From: Embiotoca jacksoni
Taxonomy: Eukaryota > Chordata > Actinopteri > Embiotocidae
Reading direction: 5' to 3'
Assembly: GCA_022577435.1 (NCBI GenBank)
Contig: JAKOON010000002.1
Span: 7,414,501-7,478,500 of the forward strand
DNA length: 64,000 nt
Both the position numbers and the translations under genes were made by a program. Every line of letters starts with the position of its first letter. Within the stretch, counting starts at the first letter, position 1. A model generated the notes under the pieces. It did not search any database. It saw only the letters and a program-made list of their open reading frames with translations, and was not told where the DNA came from. Positions 46,244 through 58,700 of the stretch are shown piece after piece.

Positions 46244-47595
46244 TTTTTGAATCTCTTTTGAAACAAAGAAATATAAAGTTTCCTTTTATTTCTGTCATTC
46301 ACTAGATGCTATCAAGCTTGGTGTTGTGCAAAAACTGCTCTTCTTGTCCTAAATGAGGCATCTTTAAATCACAACCAACCTTCCCTGCCTGCTCATAAAT
46401 GATATGCACATTTTCCAAAATTATATCTCAGAAACTGATGTATTATGTCGACAAAGTCCAAGTCTGGCCAGTGTCTTGTTTTCAGTTTGATTAGCGGATG
46501 TTGTTTGAGTTACTGAGAAGCCTATTCCACAATATTTTGTATTACTTAGCTTATACAGCTGACAGATGATGATTTGAAACCTTTTGACCACAGTTATGGG
46601 ACGCTTGCGGTTCGCCAACAGGATCTGAACACTAACAGCACCATACGACACACAGTTAACCTCACATATAGAGATGTAAATGAAAGAGATGTGATGATGA
46701 ACGTTAATATTACACCCTGAGAACATGGCACAATGGACTGCAGCACACACATAGTTATGGTTAGAGCATTTCAGTGATAGAATAGACTGAAAAAGGATTA
46801 AAATTTGTGTCCAGTGTGACAGAACAAAGATCAGGAAAGAACAGTGCATAGATCTTTTTTTAAGCAGGTGAAACAAAACTGTGCCTGTTTGAACCAGCAG
46901 GTGGCGCTTCACTCAGCTCTGATTCAGGTGGATACACCATAATTTTCTTCTACGAAAATCATCCTTCTAACTGTTGTTATTGTTGTTAAGACCCACAGCC
47001 ACACAGGTGCCCAGTAATAGAGTGAACAAAGAAATGTTACATGGAAGAAAGGATGAAATATTTGGACGTGTGTGAAAGAAAATGTGACTTTCTGCAGAGA
47101 GTTTGGAGAGGACACGTTTTCTGTTCATTTCAGTCACAGGTGGTGACATGTTGCAGACATTGGACACAAGTTGAAGCAGGAAACACATTTAAGAAAAGAA
47201 GAAAACAATTCACAGACGATTTGACGACACTTTGGCGACTTGTAACCCTGTTGGCACTGGGGGAGACAGCATGAGACAATTAAGAGGGCTTCGGACGTCC
47301 TTTTGCTTTGGACGATGTGCGTTTACACGTCCAAGTCTATCCCGTTTCTATTTTTTTTTTTTTAAATGATTGTCTTTGAACTCATCAGCTTCTTGTATCA
47401 GAAAAAAAAGGCTAGCAAGATTAGAAAAGTTACTTCCCACGTGTTTTCTGTTGGATTGTCGTCGGTTTCTTCACAGGTGAAAGGAGCAGGTTGGCCAGTT
47501 CCATACCTCACGTCAGCATCATCACACATCATGTCCGTGTCTCCTTCTCGTTTCCAGTTCCTCCCTTCATCTCTCTGTTCGACTGCCGGCTCAGT
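46244..47595 (-). other. foxj3: Probable foxj3 3' UTR
   Basis: Non-coding stretch between the foxj3 stop codon and the AATAAA cluster. It contains a perfect CTCF-type motif at 46894-46907. The minus-strand open frame of 163 codons at 46421-46912 has no recognisable domain and no splice support, and is not called a gene. Confidence 0.4.
46894..46907 (+). promoter_or_regulatory. CTCF-type motif
   Basis: CCAGCAGGTGGCGC fits the CTCF core CCASYAGRKGGCRS at every position. It lies in the probable foxj3 3' UTR, between foxj3 and pdpn. Confidence 0.45.
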
Positions 47596-47720
47596 TTAGA
47601 CAATGGAGTCCCAGTCGAAGTCATCCTGGATGTCGTCAGCAGCGAGCATCCGTCTCACCTGAAAGTGTCCGGGTGGCAGCGCGTGTTGTTGCTGCTGCTG
47701 GCTCAGCTGGCTGTGATGAC
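47596..47720 (-). CDS. foxj3: foxj3 last coding exon
   Basis: The acceptor TTCATGTTCAG|GTC at 47720, then HHSQLSQQQQQHALPPGHF and the FOXJ3 C-terminal acidic block DDIQDDFDWDSIV, TAA at 47596-47598. A polyglutamine run of five follows the acceptor. Confidence 0.93.
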
Positions 47721-50700
47721 CTGAACATGAAAAAAGAAGAAGATACCGTTACACACGAGATACTCACTTCAATACTGCTCCTGTTTAACTGCTGAGACCT
47801 GAATTCTTTCTTTTAAACATGTGAGCAAGATAAAAAAAAAAAAACAGTTGGAACAGAAAAATAGGGTCTGAATTGCAGACTCTCTGACTCCCGATGTCAA
47901 GGGCGTGATCACGAAGTGCACAAATCTCAAGTCAAAAACAGCAATCCTGATGATCTTGTCAAACAATACACCCCGAATTCATTAAATTCCTGACCACATA
48001 AACTGGTATAAATAACAAGTGATTCTGATGTGGTGACTCGTGTTAGTGAGCCATCGTAACGACTCTATTGATATTATTATTTTAAAAAATTACGCCTCCG
48101 CCAACCAGTAAAGTTGTTATTTACATCCGTGTCTGACTCATATAATCTATGAAATGAAGACTTTGAAGGACTTTGACCAATAAAGCTGATTCTGATAGAT
48201 TACACAGTTGTTGCCATGACAGCAGACAATACTTCAAATATGGATTTTGCTGCAAAGAAGCAACAAAAACATGGATGCTTCACACAAATCTTTAGCCCGA
48301 CAGCACAGAAGATCTATACAATCAGCACATTTTAAGGTGTACATCCAAGATCAGTGTCACCAACTCAGTATCTGACCACATGTGAAATATGGTCATAATC
48401 TCTTCAATTCCTCGTTATGGCATTAAATAATGTCCAGAAAAGTATTTCTGCAGAACATTATGATGCTCGGAGGCAGTTCACCTTTTGGATATAAAATGTC
48501 ATCACTTTATCACTTTCTACTATTAAGACTACTGTGTGAAATTGTATCATAATTAGTGGATTAAAGTTATGGTCACAAACGTGTTTTATGAGGTCACGGT
48601 GACCTTTGACCACAAAAATGTAATCAGTTTATCATTGAGGCAAAGTAAACGTTGGTGCCAAATTTGAAGAAGCTCCCTCCAGTTGTTTTTGGGATATCAG
48701 GACAAACTGTTGTCAATGCAGAGACTAAACATTATTATCGGTGCCACATGATGACGTGTTATCTTGATTGAAGTCTGGCATTGCCAAATGTCTCATATAC
48801 AAATACCTGCATTGACACATATACCCTGCATCTCTCCAGGCTCCTCCTGACCTGTTAAGTGAGCGATGGAGGAGTCACCTGTCATTGTGGGAGCCGTGTT
48901 GCTCATGGGAGGCATGTGAGGATATCCTGGTGGGCCCATCAGAGAAGAGATACTCTGTCTCGAGTCCATGTACAAGTTCCCTGTGGGAGAGCAGACAAAA
49001 GGGCAATGACTAACTGTCAGATTAGTATCCCGACTTTCACACACGCATACTTGTCTTCGCGGAACACGAGCTGTTATCGAGCACACACACAATTTCTCTG
49101 CCATCTTATGGTAAGCCAGAGAAATCCAACAGAATCTACTGTCACTCAGTGGATTTCCCACTGAAGAAATATCCCCTCGTCTTCTTATCTTTACTTCAGA
49201 TGCTGTGAAACTGACGACACCCATAATTCCCTTGTAAATATATAATGGTCTAACAATGGCACAGCGTAGAGAGACTGTAATTCAGCTTCAAGGCCTGAGC
49301 TTCAGCCTCCATCACTGCGAGCAAGTGCAGAGATGTCCCTGGGCAAGAAAGACTCACTAACGCATATTTCAAGAGTGGAAATTGAGTACAGAGGAGCATA
49401 AGCATTTTAATCTTTACATTTCATTTTCAAAGTTTTAGGGATAAATGCTGTATTTTTTTTATTCCACTACAACATTAATCTGACAGTCACAAGTGATAAC
49501 AAAAAAACTGAACAACGAGGCTTTTGTTGGTAGAAATTTTTGTACCTCCTAAATTTTCAAATTCATGAAACTATGATATGACATGATATTCAGGAAATTG
49601 ATCGAACTTGTAAACAGTCTTTTATTCTTCTTTGCTTCATTTCCTTTTTCCTTCTTTCATCGTTCGTCTTTTTCCCCTCCTTCCTTCCTTTTTTACATTC
49701 CTTCCAACATTTAATAGATCTAACTGATCTAAAATCATACAGTAAATCTCCTTACAACTAGAGATGGGATTTTCTTACCTATAGCAACTTGTATTTTTAT
49801 TTCTGACATGTGAGAGGACTTGACCGCAAAAATAAATGCTGGACTTTTAATTTGATGGAGTGCTTCCTATTGTGGTGTTGATACTTTTACTTTGTTAAAA
49901 GCGATGCTAAGGAGCATCTAGAGTACTACCCTGTCGGGTGCGAGATGCATGCAATATAATGTGAGCAGTGTAAAAACGCTGCTCTGTGCACCGACCAGTG
50001 CTGATGTGTTGGTTATGTTGGTTGTGCGGCCCGTGCTGGTTGTGGTGGCTGGGCTTCGGGTGCATGGCCCCGTGCGGCTGAGCTGGGTGCTGCGGCGCCG
50101 ACGGTGGTGGTGTCGGGTGTTGGACCTGAGGTTGTGGGTGGGTGGCGCCCTGCGGGGGGATGACCCCCGTGGCCGTGAAGAACTGGTTAATGGAGGAACA
50201 CAGGTCGGCCATCTGGGCGGCATCCAGAGACCAGTTGTTGAGCTCGGCCTGCCGCATGCTCTCCTTGAGACCTGACAGAGAAAGCAGAGATGGACTGAGA
50301 GTTACTCACTGGAGATCGTATCAAGCTAATGTTCTCAATATGTGACATACTTTTCTTCTTAACTAGTTCAAAAAAGATTATTTTTGCAATATCACAGTCA
50401 AATTCTGACTTTTTAATACTTTTTGCACTGTTTGATATCTACCATGCTGAATGTCAAATGCTACAGTAAATTACAAGTTGTCATTTTCTGTGTCTGTACT
50501 ACATCTACAATGTAGACATGTAGATGCTGTAAATCACTTTATTAACTTGACACACTTGTTTCATCATGATCTTAATTAATATAAATGAATGTTCCTTGGA
50601 TAAAAAGAAGATTATAAGAGGATAAAAATGTGATGAAAAAACAGGCCACCATGATCACTTGTTAAAAGTAGAAAACAAAGTGTGCATGTAATATATCTAC

Positions 50701-52220
50701 AATATAACCGACCAATACAGAATTTTGTGGGGCTGATGCCAATACCAATATTAGGAAGTAAAAAAATTCCAATACTGATATGTTGGCAGACATATAGTTA
50801 TCAAAAACTTGTGACGAAGATATATAATGGAGGTGGGATATTTTACTATTTAACGATGTCCAAAATGGAATCAGTGCATTGAAAAAGTGAACTTCACTGG
50901 GAATGTAAAATATTATAAATAACTAATAAATAACTATAAATTTAAAAGAAACACAAGTAGAACAATATCTAATTTACTGCAAATACCATTTTTGCATAAT
51001 GTTCTGGAAAAAAACATTTCATATCCGACAACATATATGATGATAATGATATATCTGTGATAGACCAATATCATCGGTGAGGCTCTAATAATCTATATTT
51101 CAGTCAGACAACTCTCGTTTTAAATGTTTATTGTAAGAGCAGAACAAAGTTCGGTGTCTTGGTTCCGGACTCATCAGTCCATACAGATGGGTTTACACAG
51201 AGATTGGTGATAAGAAAACATCTGAAACCCCCCCGTGGTGCGTTGGTGGTGCGTTGGTGGTGTGTTGGTGGTGGGTTGGTGGTGGGTTGGTGGTGCGTTG
51301 GTGGTGGGTTGGTGGTGGGTTGAGCGAACAGGCAGCAGAACTAACGCAGGGCACCGGTGTCGTTGACAGGGCAGAAAGTGTTGGACTGGAAATTTCCCAG
51401 CCGCAATAAACCGCCAAATTTGGAGGGTGTGTATGTCAGATGATGACATGCGTTGCTTCATACAGTATATATATGTTTTCATTTAACAGCAACACTTGTG
51501 GATCTTGTTTAGTGAATGAGTTTCAGTGTTGTTCCATTTATCTTGTATTTATAGTGGTGAGTGACAATTCCTTAAAAAGTAGGCAGTCTTTACAACTCTT
51601 AAATGAGTATTGTCAGACAAATCCAGGACTTAAAAAAAAAACAAAAAAAACTCAACATCGGCCAAACAGAAGTTTAACAAATTAAAAGTGAATTATCTAT
51701 CATGCATCATTATGTAGTAAAAGAATCCCACTATGGTTTACTGTCACTATTGTTCCAGCCTAATTAGAAACCACTGAGCATCGCTCCCCTGACAACATGC
51801 CTGTTCCCATTTAACGTGATGTGGAACGAGACGCTGAACCTAAAACACCCACTGTTGGTGTTTACCTCTTCCAAAAAAGACACACCCAAGCTTCTATTCA
51901 TCACACCGCTGTCTGATATTTCCCTCAAATCTCATTTACGCGGCTTGTGTTTGGCGGTGAAGGAGACAAGCGGGTCGGCCCCTGCTCTTTGGAGGCGAGC
52001 CAGCGACTGTGGAGGATGGCATTACGGCGGTGTGAGGGAGGTCAAGCGTCTCGGGAGGAGAGAGGGAGACAGCAGCAGCCTGTGTGTTATAGGACCAGCC
52101 GTCGTCATCAATTGTGTGCGGATGTTGCCGGCTTTGTGCGCTGACCGTGATAAGAGGCTGTTACTGAGCTGGGACCTAATTGGATTATTCACATCATACA
52201 ATTGGGAGGAGGCGAGACAG

Positions 52221-52276
<56 letters not shown>

Positions 52277-52296
52277 CGAGAGAGCGAGCGAGAGAA

Positions 52297-52355
<59 letters not shown>

Positions 52356-52585
52356 ACCTCGCCATGCAGGATAATGACTTTTATTAGGCCACTACTATTA
52401 CAACACTGGATATTATAATATTTTGCCTCAGGGTCGAGTGTAGATGAAGGCGCAGGGAGAATCATAATGGTTTAATCAAAGTAACTGATCGGCATCATAA
52501 TCAATTTTCTCTGTGTTGAAGCAGGCAGCGAAGACAGCTTTATCAATGTTTATTTTAGATGTTCACACTGATGGCACCAGGACTC

Positions 52586-52623
<38 letters not shown>

Positions 52624-52745
52624 AGTGTGTGTTACCTTGAAACGGAGAGAGGTCTACGTCAGCCCAGTTGTAGCTGGTAGCAATGCGGCAGCTCTCCTTC
52701 AGCCAGTCCAGGTTGGGGTACCAGTCAGTTGACACGCCTGACACA

Positions 52746-52782
<37 letters not shown>

Positions 52783-55700
52783 ACTTTAAATAAATATTTA
52801 CGAACTTTACTAAGGATAATCGATAATGTCACACCATATACGAGTTAATTCTGTTTTATCCTCGAGCACTGAATTTTGGCAACAATGGAATAGATCTACA
52901 TACTGACACAAAAATCTCCCAGAATACAGCGACAACAGGACATCTACAAATTTAATTTCGAGAATCCACCTTTACTGCTCACAGCCTTTCAACAGTAAAT
53001 GACTCACACTGCCTCATATTTCTGTATGTGAGGGAGGATCAAAGGCATTAATGGCAGTAATTCTGAGATTCTGAGACACCATTTCTGTGATAATGTTAAA
53101 ATGAGGCACTGAAAGTGATTTTTTTATTTGAATTCATTTCATGTGTATATCTATTTGGTTTTGTTGGACTTAGTGTGTGTGGGTTTTACATTTTTGGGGG
53201 GCTTCTTTGTTTGTTTTCAAAGTCATGACTTCTGAAGGGATGTTGTATTTCTTAACCCAAGAAATCTGTTTTGTACTTCTCTCACTAGGCCGACCAGTGT
53301 CAAAAACATAATGAAAATACAATTAAATAATCAAATAAAAAATAGGTCGGATAAAGTGATTCTTTTTTTATCAATCATTAAATCATTTGGTCTGTATACT
53401 GTTGGAAAATAAAGAATTCATTTGATTACTTCAAAACTGTTTATTCATTCCAAAACTTTCATTGATAAAAAACTGGGAAAAGCAGAAAATTCTCACATTT
53501 GAGGAACTTCATCATTAACAACATTGTTGAGGATTGATTTCTGTTAATTAACTAACTGTTTCAGCACTAAAATGAATAGCAGAGTAACAATAACACATCA
53601 GCACAGCAATGCTGAACTGATTCATATCAAAAAGAAGTGAAATTTGTCTCAAACTTCTGCAAACAACCACAAGGTGGTATGAGTTCACAGAATATTCCAG
53701 CCACAGCTTTGCTGGAGGAAAAAAAAGATGCTTTTCACCGCCTTCACCACCACAAACTCAACAATACATTCTCAGGCCGAGGATCAAAGACAGAGCGGTT
53801 GCTTTCATTCATCCTCAGCTTGGTTGAGGGGAATACCAACCTCGATAAATAATGTCTGAACAGTGTTTTTCGCTGGCCTGAGAGCTCTGTTGCAGAGACA
53901 CAGAGGAGAAGAAAAAAGAGACTGGGAATATGAGCAGGAAAAGCTTTGGAGATGCCGGTTTGTATCAGCCCGGCCTCGTATTATCAAATGCTCTGGGACC
54001 TTATGGAGAGAGGAATATAATATAGATGCAATGAGTTTGTACAAAGACCAGCATGCTCTGATGTGTTAGGTGAATTGCATTTATAGCAGTGTGTCCTTGG
54101 GAGTGATGAGATGTAGAATCCTTGTTAGGTGCTATATTGCCTCGGTAGATAATATATAGGAACGTGTACCATACACACCGTGTGTGTTCTTTTCACCAGA
54201 ATCCGTGAAAAAGGAATGCATATTAGGAAAACGGTTTATATTGAGTTTTGACACCTCCAAGGTAAAAGTGCTCGTCTTAGGAATCAGAATCAGAATCACC
54301 TTTATTGGCCAGGTATATTTACACAGACAAGGAATTTGACTCCGGCTGTAGATTCATATGATGGCGCCAGAGTGAGAACAACAGTCTGCTGTTTCTGTAT
54401 TCACATTAGACTAATTGAATTGTATTCTAACCATGCTGTTTTTATTGTTGTAGATATCTGAAGCAGTTAAAACCAGATTTTTAAATTAACGGTATGAGCG
54501 TTAATACTGGACTTTTCTTTTTCATTTAACTGTCCGTTCATTGTAATTACAACTAGGAGACTAAGATTACTGGTTTTCCTACTTTGTTGCTTGTATTTAC
54601 ACTTTTTACAATATATAATAATAAATAATAGCCAGTCACCAGTCCAAACTCAGAGAAAGGGAATAATTTCTTATTAATACGGCTGAAAGATTTCAAACTT
54701 GTGTCTGTAACAACATCCTTAAGCAGGGCTTTAAAAGTGTAACACCGTGGGTGATATACAGATAACAATATAATAACTACACTCCTCCCAAACCTTCAAA
54801 TATACTCTGTTGTCAAAAAAATAATGTTAATGGAACATGAAAAAAAAGTTAATGTTAATAGATTTTTTTTCACTCCTATTAATATTTGCATCTATTTGGG
54901 GGAAAGTCATTATCATTAAGTTTTGGAAATGCAGTTTCCATGAACTACAATTTGAGCCCCATTTATTTTTTCTAGCATGTATTTCTTTACATTTTGGCAA
55001 ACTGCCACTGCTAAATATGCCATGCTAACTATCGGGCAGTTCCTGTTTGCAGTGTACACGAGCATGTGCAACTATTGCTGGGTACTGAAGAAAACTGAAA
55101 TATAAGAAGTGACTTTTTTCTGGGTTTTTTTAGCAGATTTTTTGATATTTATTAAAACTAAGTATGTGCCTAAGTGTTCAAATTTGACTTGGCTATGACT
55201 TGAAGGAAATAGTGTAAATTAAGGAAAATGGTTTTAAAGAACATGAATTGCCTTTCACCTCACACAGTATCTCTGTCCTCTGTCTGACAGTATTGTGAAA
55301 TAATTCCCAAATTGCTAACATTCTGAAAATGTTCAAGTACAACCCTAATGCACTGAATGTACCTTGGCACAAGGTTTTCATTTAATTTAAATTAGACAAT
55401 CCCAGTGTCAAAGTCGCAGTCTACCTGTTGCTTTTAGATTATTAATTTAAAGGAAATTGGTATGCATTACTGTCTGCCAGTGTTTTTTCAAATGCGTTGT
55501 ACCAGCAGGTGACAACTAAGGTCAGAAATGTTACAATCTTTCACATACTATAGAGGCCCTGTGACTACAAACTGGAAAGATACAGTAGTACCTGGCAGCT
55601 GTGGTCTCACCTGTTGTGGCGCAGCTCTGTACGGTGTGACTCTGGTGGGACAGAGTCGGGTGCTGCTGGGAATGACCAGAGTGCTGTTGGTGCTGACCGT

Positions 55701-58700
55701 GCTGACCGTGCGCCTGGTGCTGACTGTGGGTGGAGTGAGGGGAGAGGTGAGGGTGGTGAGGGTGGTGCGACGTCTGGCTGTGGTTGCGTTGGTGGTGGTG
55801 GCCGCCGCTGCTTCCAGCACCAGGGGAGTGCTGGTAGGAGCAGGCGGTTCGGGCCTGCTGATTGGAGTCGCCGGGCATACTCATCAAACCTGCAGAGAAG
55901 AACAACACGAAAGTGGAAGAGGACAAAAAACAAGAAATCAAAAAAATAAACGATGAGCCTATCCCGGCTCACCCTGGACAGCTCGCCAGTCCATCGCAGG
56001 GCCAACACACAGAGACAGAACATTCACGCGCTCATTCACCCCTGAGGACCATTTTTGTAGAATCGCCAATTAACCTGACATGCATGTCTTTTAGATGGTG
56101 GGAGGAAGCCGGAGTGCCCGGAGAGAACCCACACAGGCACAGGGAGAACCTGCAAATTCCACACAGAAAGGACCAGGCCCGGAATAAAACCCACAACCTT
56201 TTTACAGTGGAACGACAGTGCTAACCACTGCATCGCCCTCATGTTGTTTCAACCATCCAAGCTTTTATTTTTTCATATATACACCCTCTCATTTACCAAA
56301 TTTAAACATTAAATCAACTAAATAAGAAACTGATCATGGATTTATGACCTGTGCTCTGGCACGCCGTTCTATGACATCACGTCTGCAACACCGTTTTGCT
56401 GCACCCTCTGCAACGGCTTCATACCCAATCGGGAACGTTTCAGAAGCAAAGCGTTTTGCCTGCCTGATTATGTTGACTTGCTTTGCACCTCTTTACATTG
56501 ATTGTTGAGCCTGTGGTACGGGTAATTAGGCCACAGTTAAATGGTTTATTTTCATTGTTGTTGTTTTTTTGTGTTCATTGTTATTTCCTGCTTGTTGTGC
56601 TGTGGCCTACAAATAAAGTTTTGAGGCGCTTTTAAAAACTTTAATCACAAGCATCGTCTAGAACGGACGCTCTGGTGGTAGCGTCGAAGCCCAAACGCGA
56701 CGCAGATGGTTCCGGTGGAACCCAGGGGTAAGACTGATATTTTTTATGGTTCTGGTTCCATGGAGTCATAAATCTCTGACATTCAAGTATTTGTAAGAGG
56801 TTTACAATTCTTTTTAGAATCACTTTGAGAAGATGACTTTTCAGAGATAAAGATAAACACTGGGTGCATGCTGCATACATACAATAAGTAGCCCTAAAGA
56901 TTGTGAAGAGTTCAAGCCTGTGGCTTGTTGCTAGTTATAAAAATCTCCCACATCAACTTATGGATTTCATGTTTTGTGTCTGTCACACAGCAGAGGACTC
57001 TTGTGAAATGCAGTTTCTATCATGCACAGGTTGCCCCGAGAGTGTGTTTTATCTTCTCTACTGTTCATCACGGATACTGACAGCTGCAGAAACTTTTAAG
57101 TTGGCAGCTACCTCGTTAAATTTTCAGATGATGTTGCATTGTTGTCTTTTCTTTAGGTATTGAACTGGACCTTGGTTGTCCTCTTCCTGTTTGTGTGAGT
57201 AGCAGAATGACATTTTATTTTCCTTAAATGTTAATGTAAGTTGAGTTAAATGTGTTAAGAATCAGGTGGAATGTTAACAGATGATCATTGAGCAGACCAT
57301 CAGATATCTTCTTCAAAAACTTTATTCCTTTCTGTCAGGGCATTTATTCTTAAATCTGTCATATCAGTATTTAGTCAGGAGTCTTTTTCCCTCCTCTTTT
57401 AGCTTTAGTTTCCCTGCTTATCACTAAAAGACAGGTTCAACCTGAGCACTGGTGTTAAGATCTCTTCAGTTAATTTTTGTGACCATCAAATCCTCGAGAA
57501 ATCAATGAGTCCAAGCACATCTGAGTGATTCAATGTTCAGTGCTGCCACCGGGGATTTGTTACACTTATCCGTGTATGAAGGTGTTTTTTTATCCAGTTC
57601 CTTCACTATCTCTGCTGTGTGTCTGTTTAAAGCTTTCTGAAAATGTTTCATATTGTTTTATCTGCGTTTACGCTTTGATGGACATCCATGCAGTTTTTAA
57701 TTACATTTTTAACATGACTGTGTTTTGTATGGGAGTTATTATTTCTAACAGGGATGAATAAAGCTGTTCTGAACAGTATTGAAAAATTACCCTTTTCTAT
57801 AGGTCTTTATGATTTGAAAATGGTTTTCATGCCTGCCTTTCCAAGTTGATCCAACTAAATGATTTATCAATTTAAAGTTCTTTTTTCTGTCTCATTCTGA
57901 AATGTAAATTGTCATTGAGACGCCACCTGAGTCAGTGACAGTGTGGTGTGTGGTCTTGGACTCGTTCTGGTTTTTCAAAGGAGATGATAAGCTCTGCTGT
58001 CTGTGTGACTCACTCTGACTCTGATTCTCAAATACAATGACTACTGACACTGTTTCCGGCTAAGCCTCACACTTAAGAGACCCTCTCAAGCACCTGCTAA
58101 ATCCATTTTCCTCCTCATTTTCCTTCTAGGTCTCGGAGTTGCATCTAGTCTTTTTTATTTTTAGCGAGTATTCTCATGGTCTTTTTTTCTGCGTGTGCAC
58201 CCCTGACCACCAATTGAAGGGGACTTTGTCAGAGGGTGTATCCAGGCAGCAGTTGCGGAGCTCACCAGAGCGCATCAGTCTCTTCTTTTACAGATAATTC
58301 GTGGATGCGTGCGTGTGTGTGTTTGAGAGAGGGAAGGTGATATGGGGGTGGTGCGATGGAGGGGGGTCCAAGAGGGAGGAGGCCCAGTGATCTGAAAGGA
58401 AGCAATTAGCGAGATGCTTCACAAACTTTAGAACCAATCTAATTAGCTGCTATCAAAGCTGCAGACGCCTTTGCTCTGCTCGACTACAGATGTGTTTGTG
58501 AGGCTTTTTTTCCTCCTTCTGTTGAATTCTTATTCTTAATTGCCTTTACTCATTTGACTGAGCGAGCCGTAAAATGCAGATATGCGGAACAACAGATTGT
58601 TTGTTTATTAAAATACAATAGAGTAGGAGAAGTGTGTGGCGGAGGTTAATAGTGGGATGCTTGCTATGAAAGCAATGTTAAATTGTTTGAAGTGCAAGGG

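Noticed and set aside
46421..46912. 163-codon minus-strand frame
   Set aside because: No recognisable domain, irregular composition, lies in the probable foxj3 3' UTR.
48793..49224. 143-codon minus-strand frame as an independent gene
   Set aside because: Only its part at 48879-48980 is coding, as a foxj3 exon with matching splice phase. The rest is intron.
49949..50275. 108-codon plus-strand frame, and the 101-codon overlapping minus frame
   Set aside because: Antisense and out-of-phase shadows of a foxj3 coding exon.
55528..55956. 142-codon plus-strand frame
   Set aside because: Antisense shadow of the His/Gln-rich foxj3 exon; Val/Arg/Gly-rich composition follows from the repeat.
56600..56640. 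Plus-strand AATAAA as the end of an unseen gene in the foxj3 intron
   Set aside because: No coding exon or retroposon body recognised upstream on the plus strand; such hexamers are frequent in AT-rich DNA.
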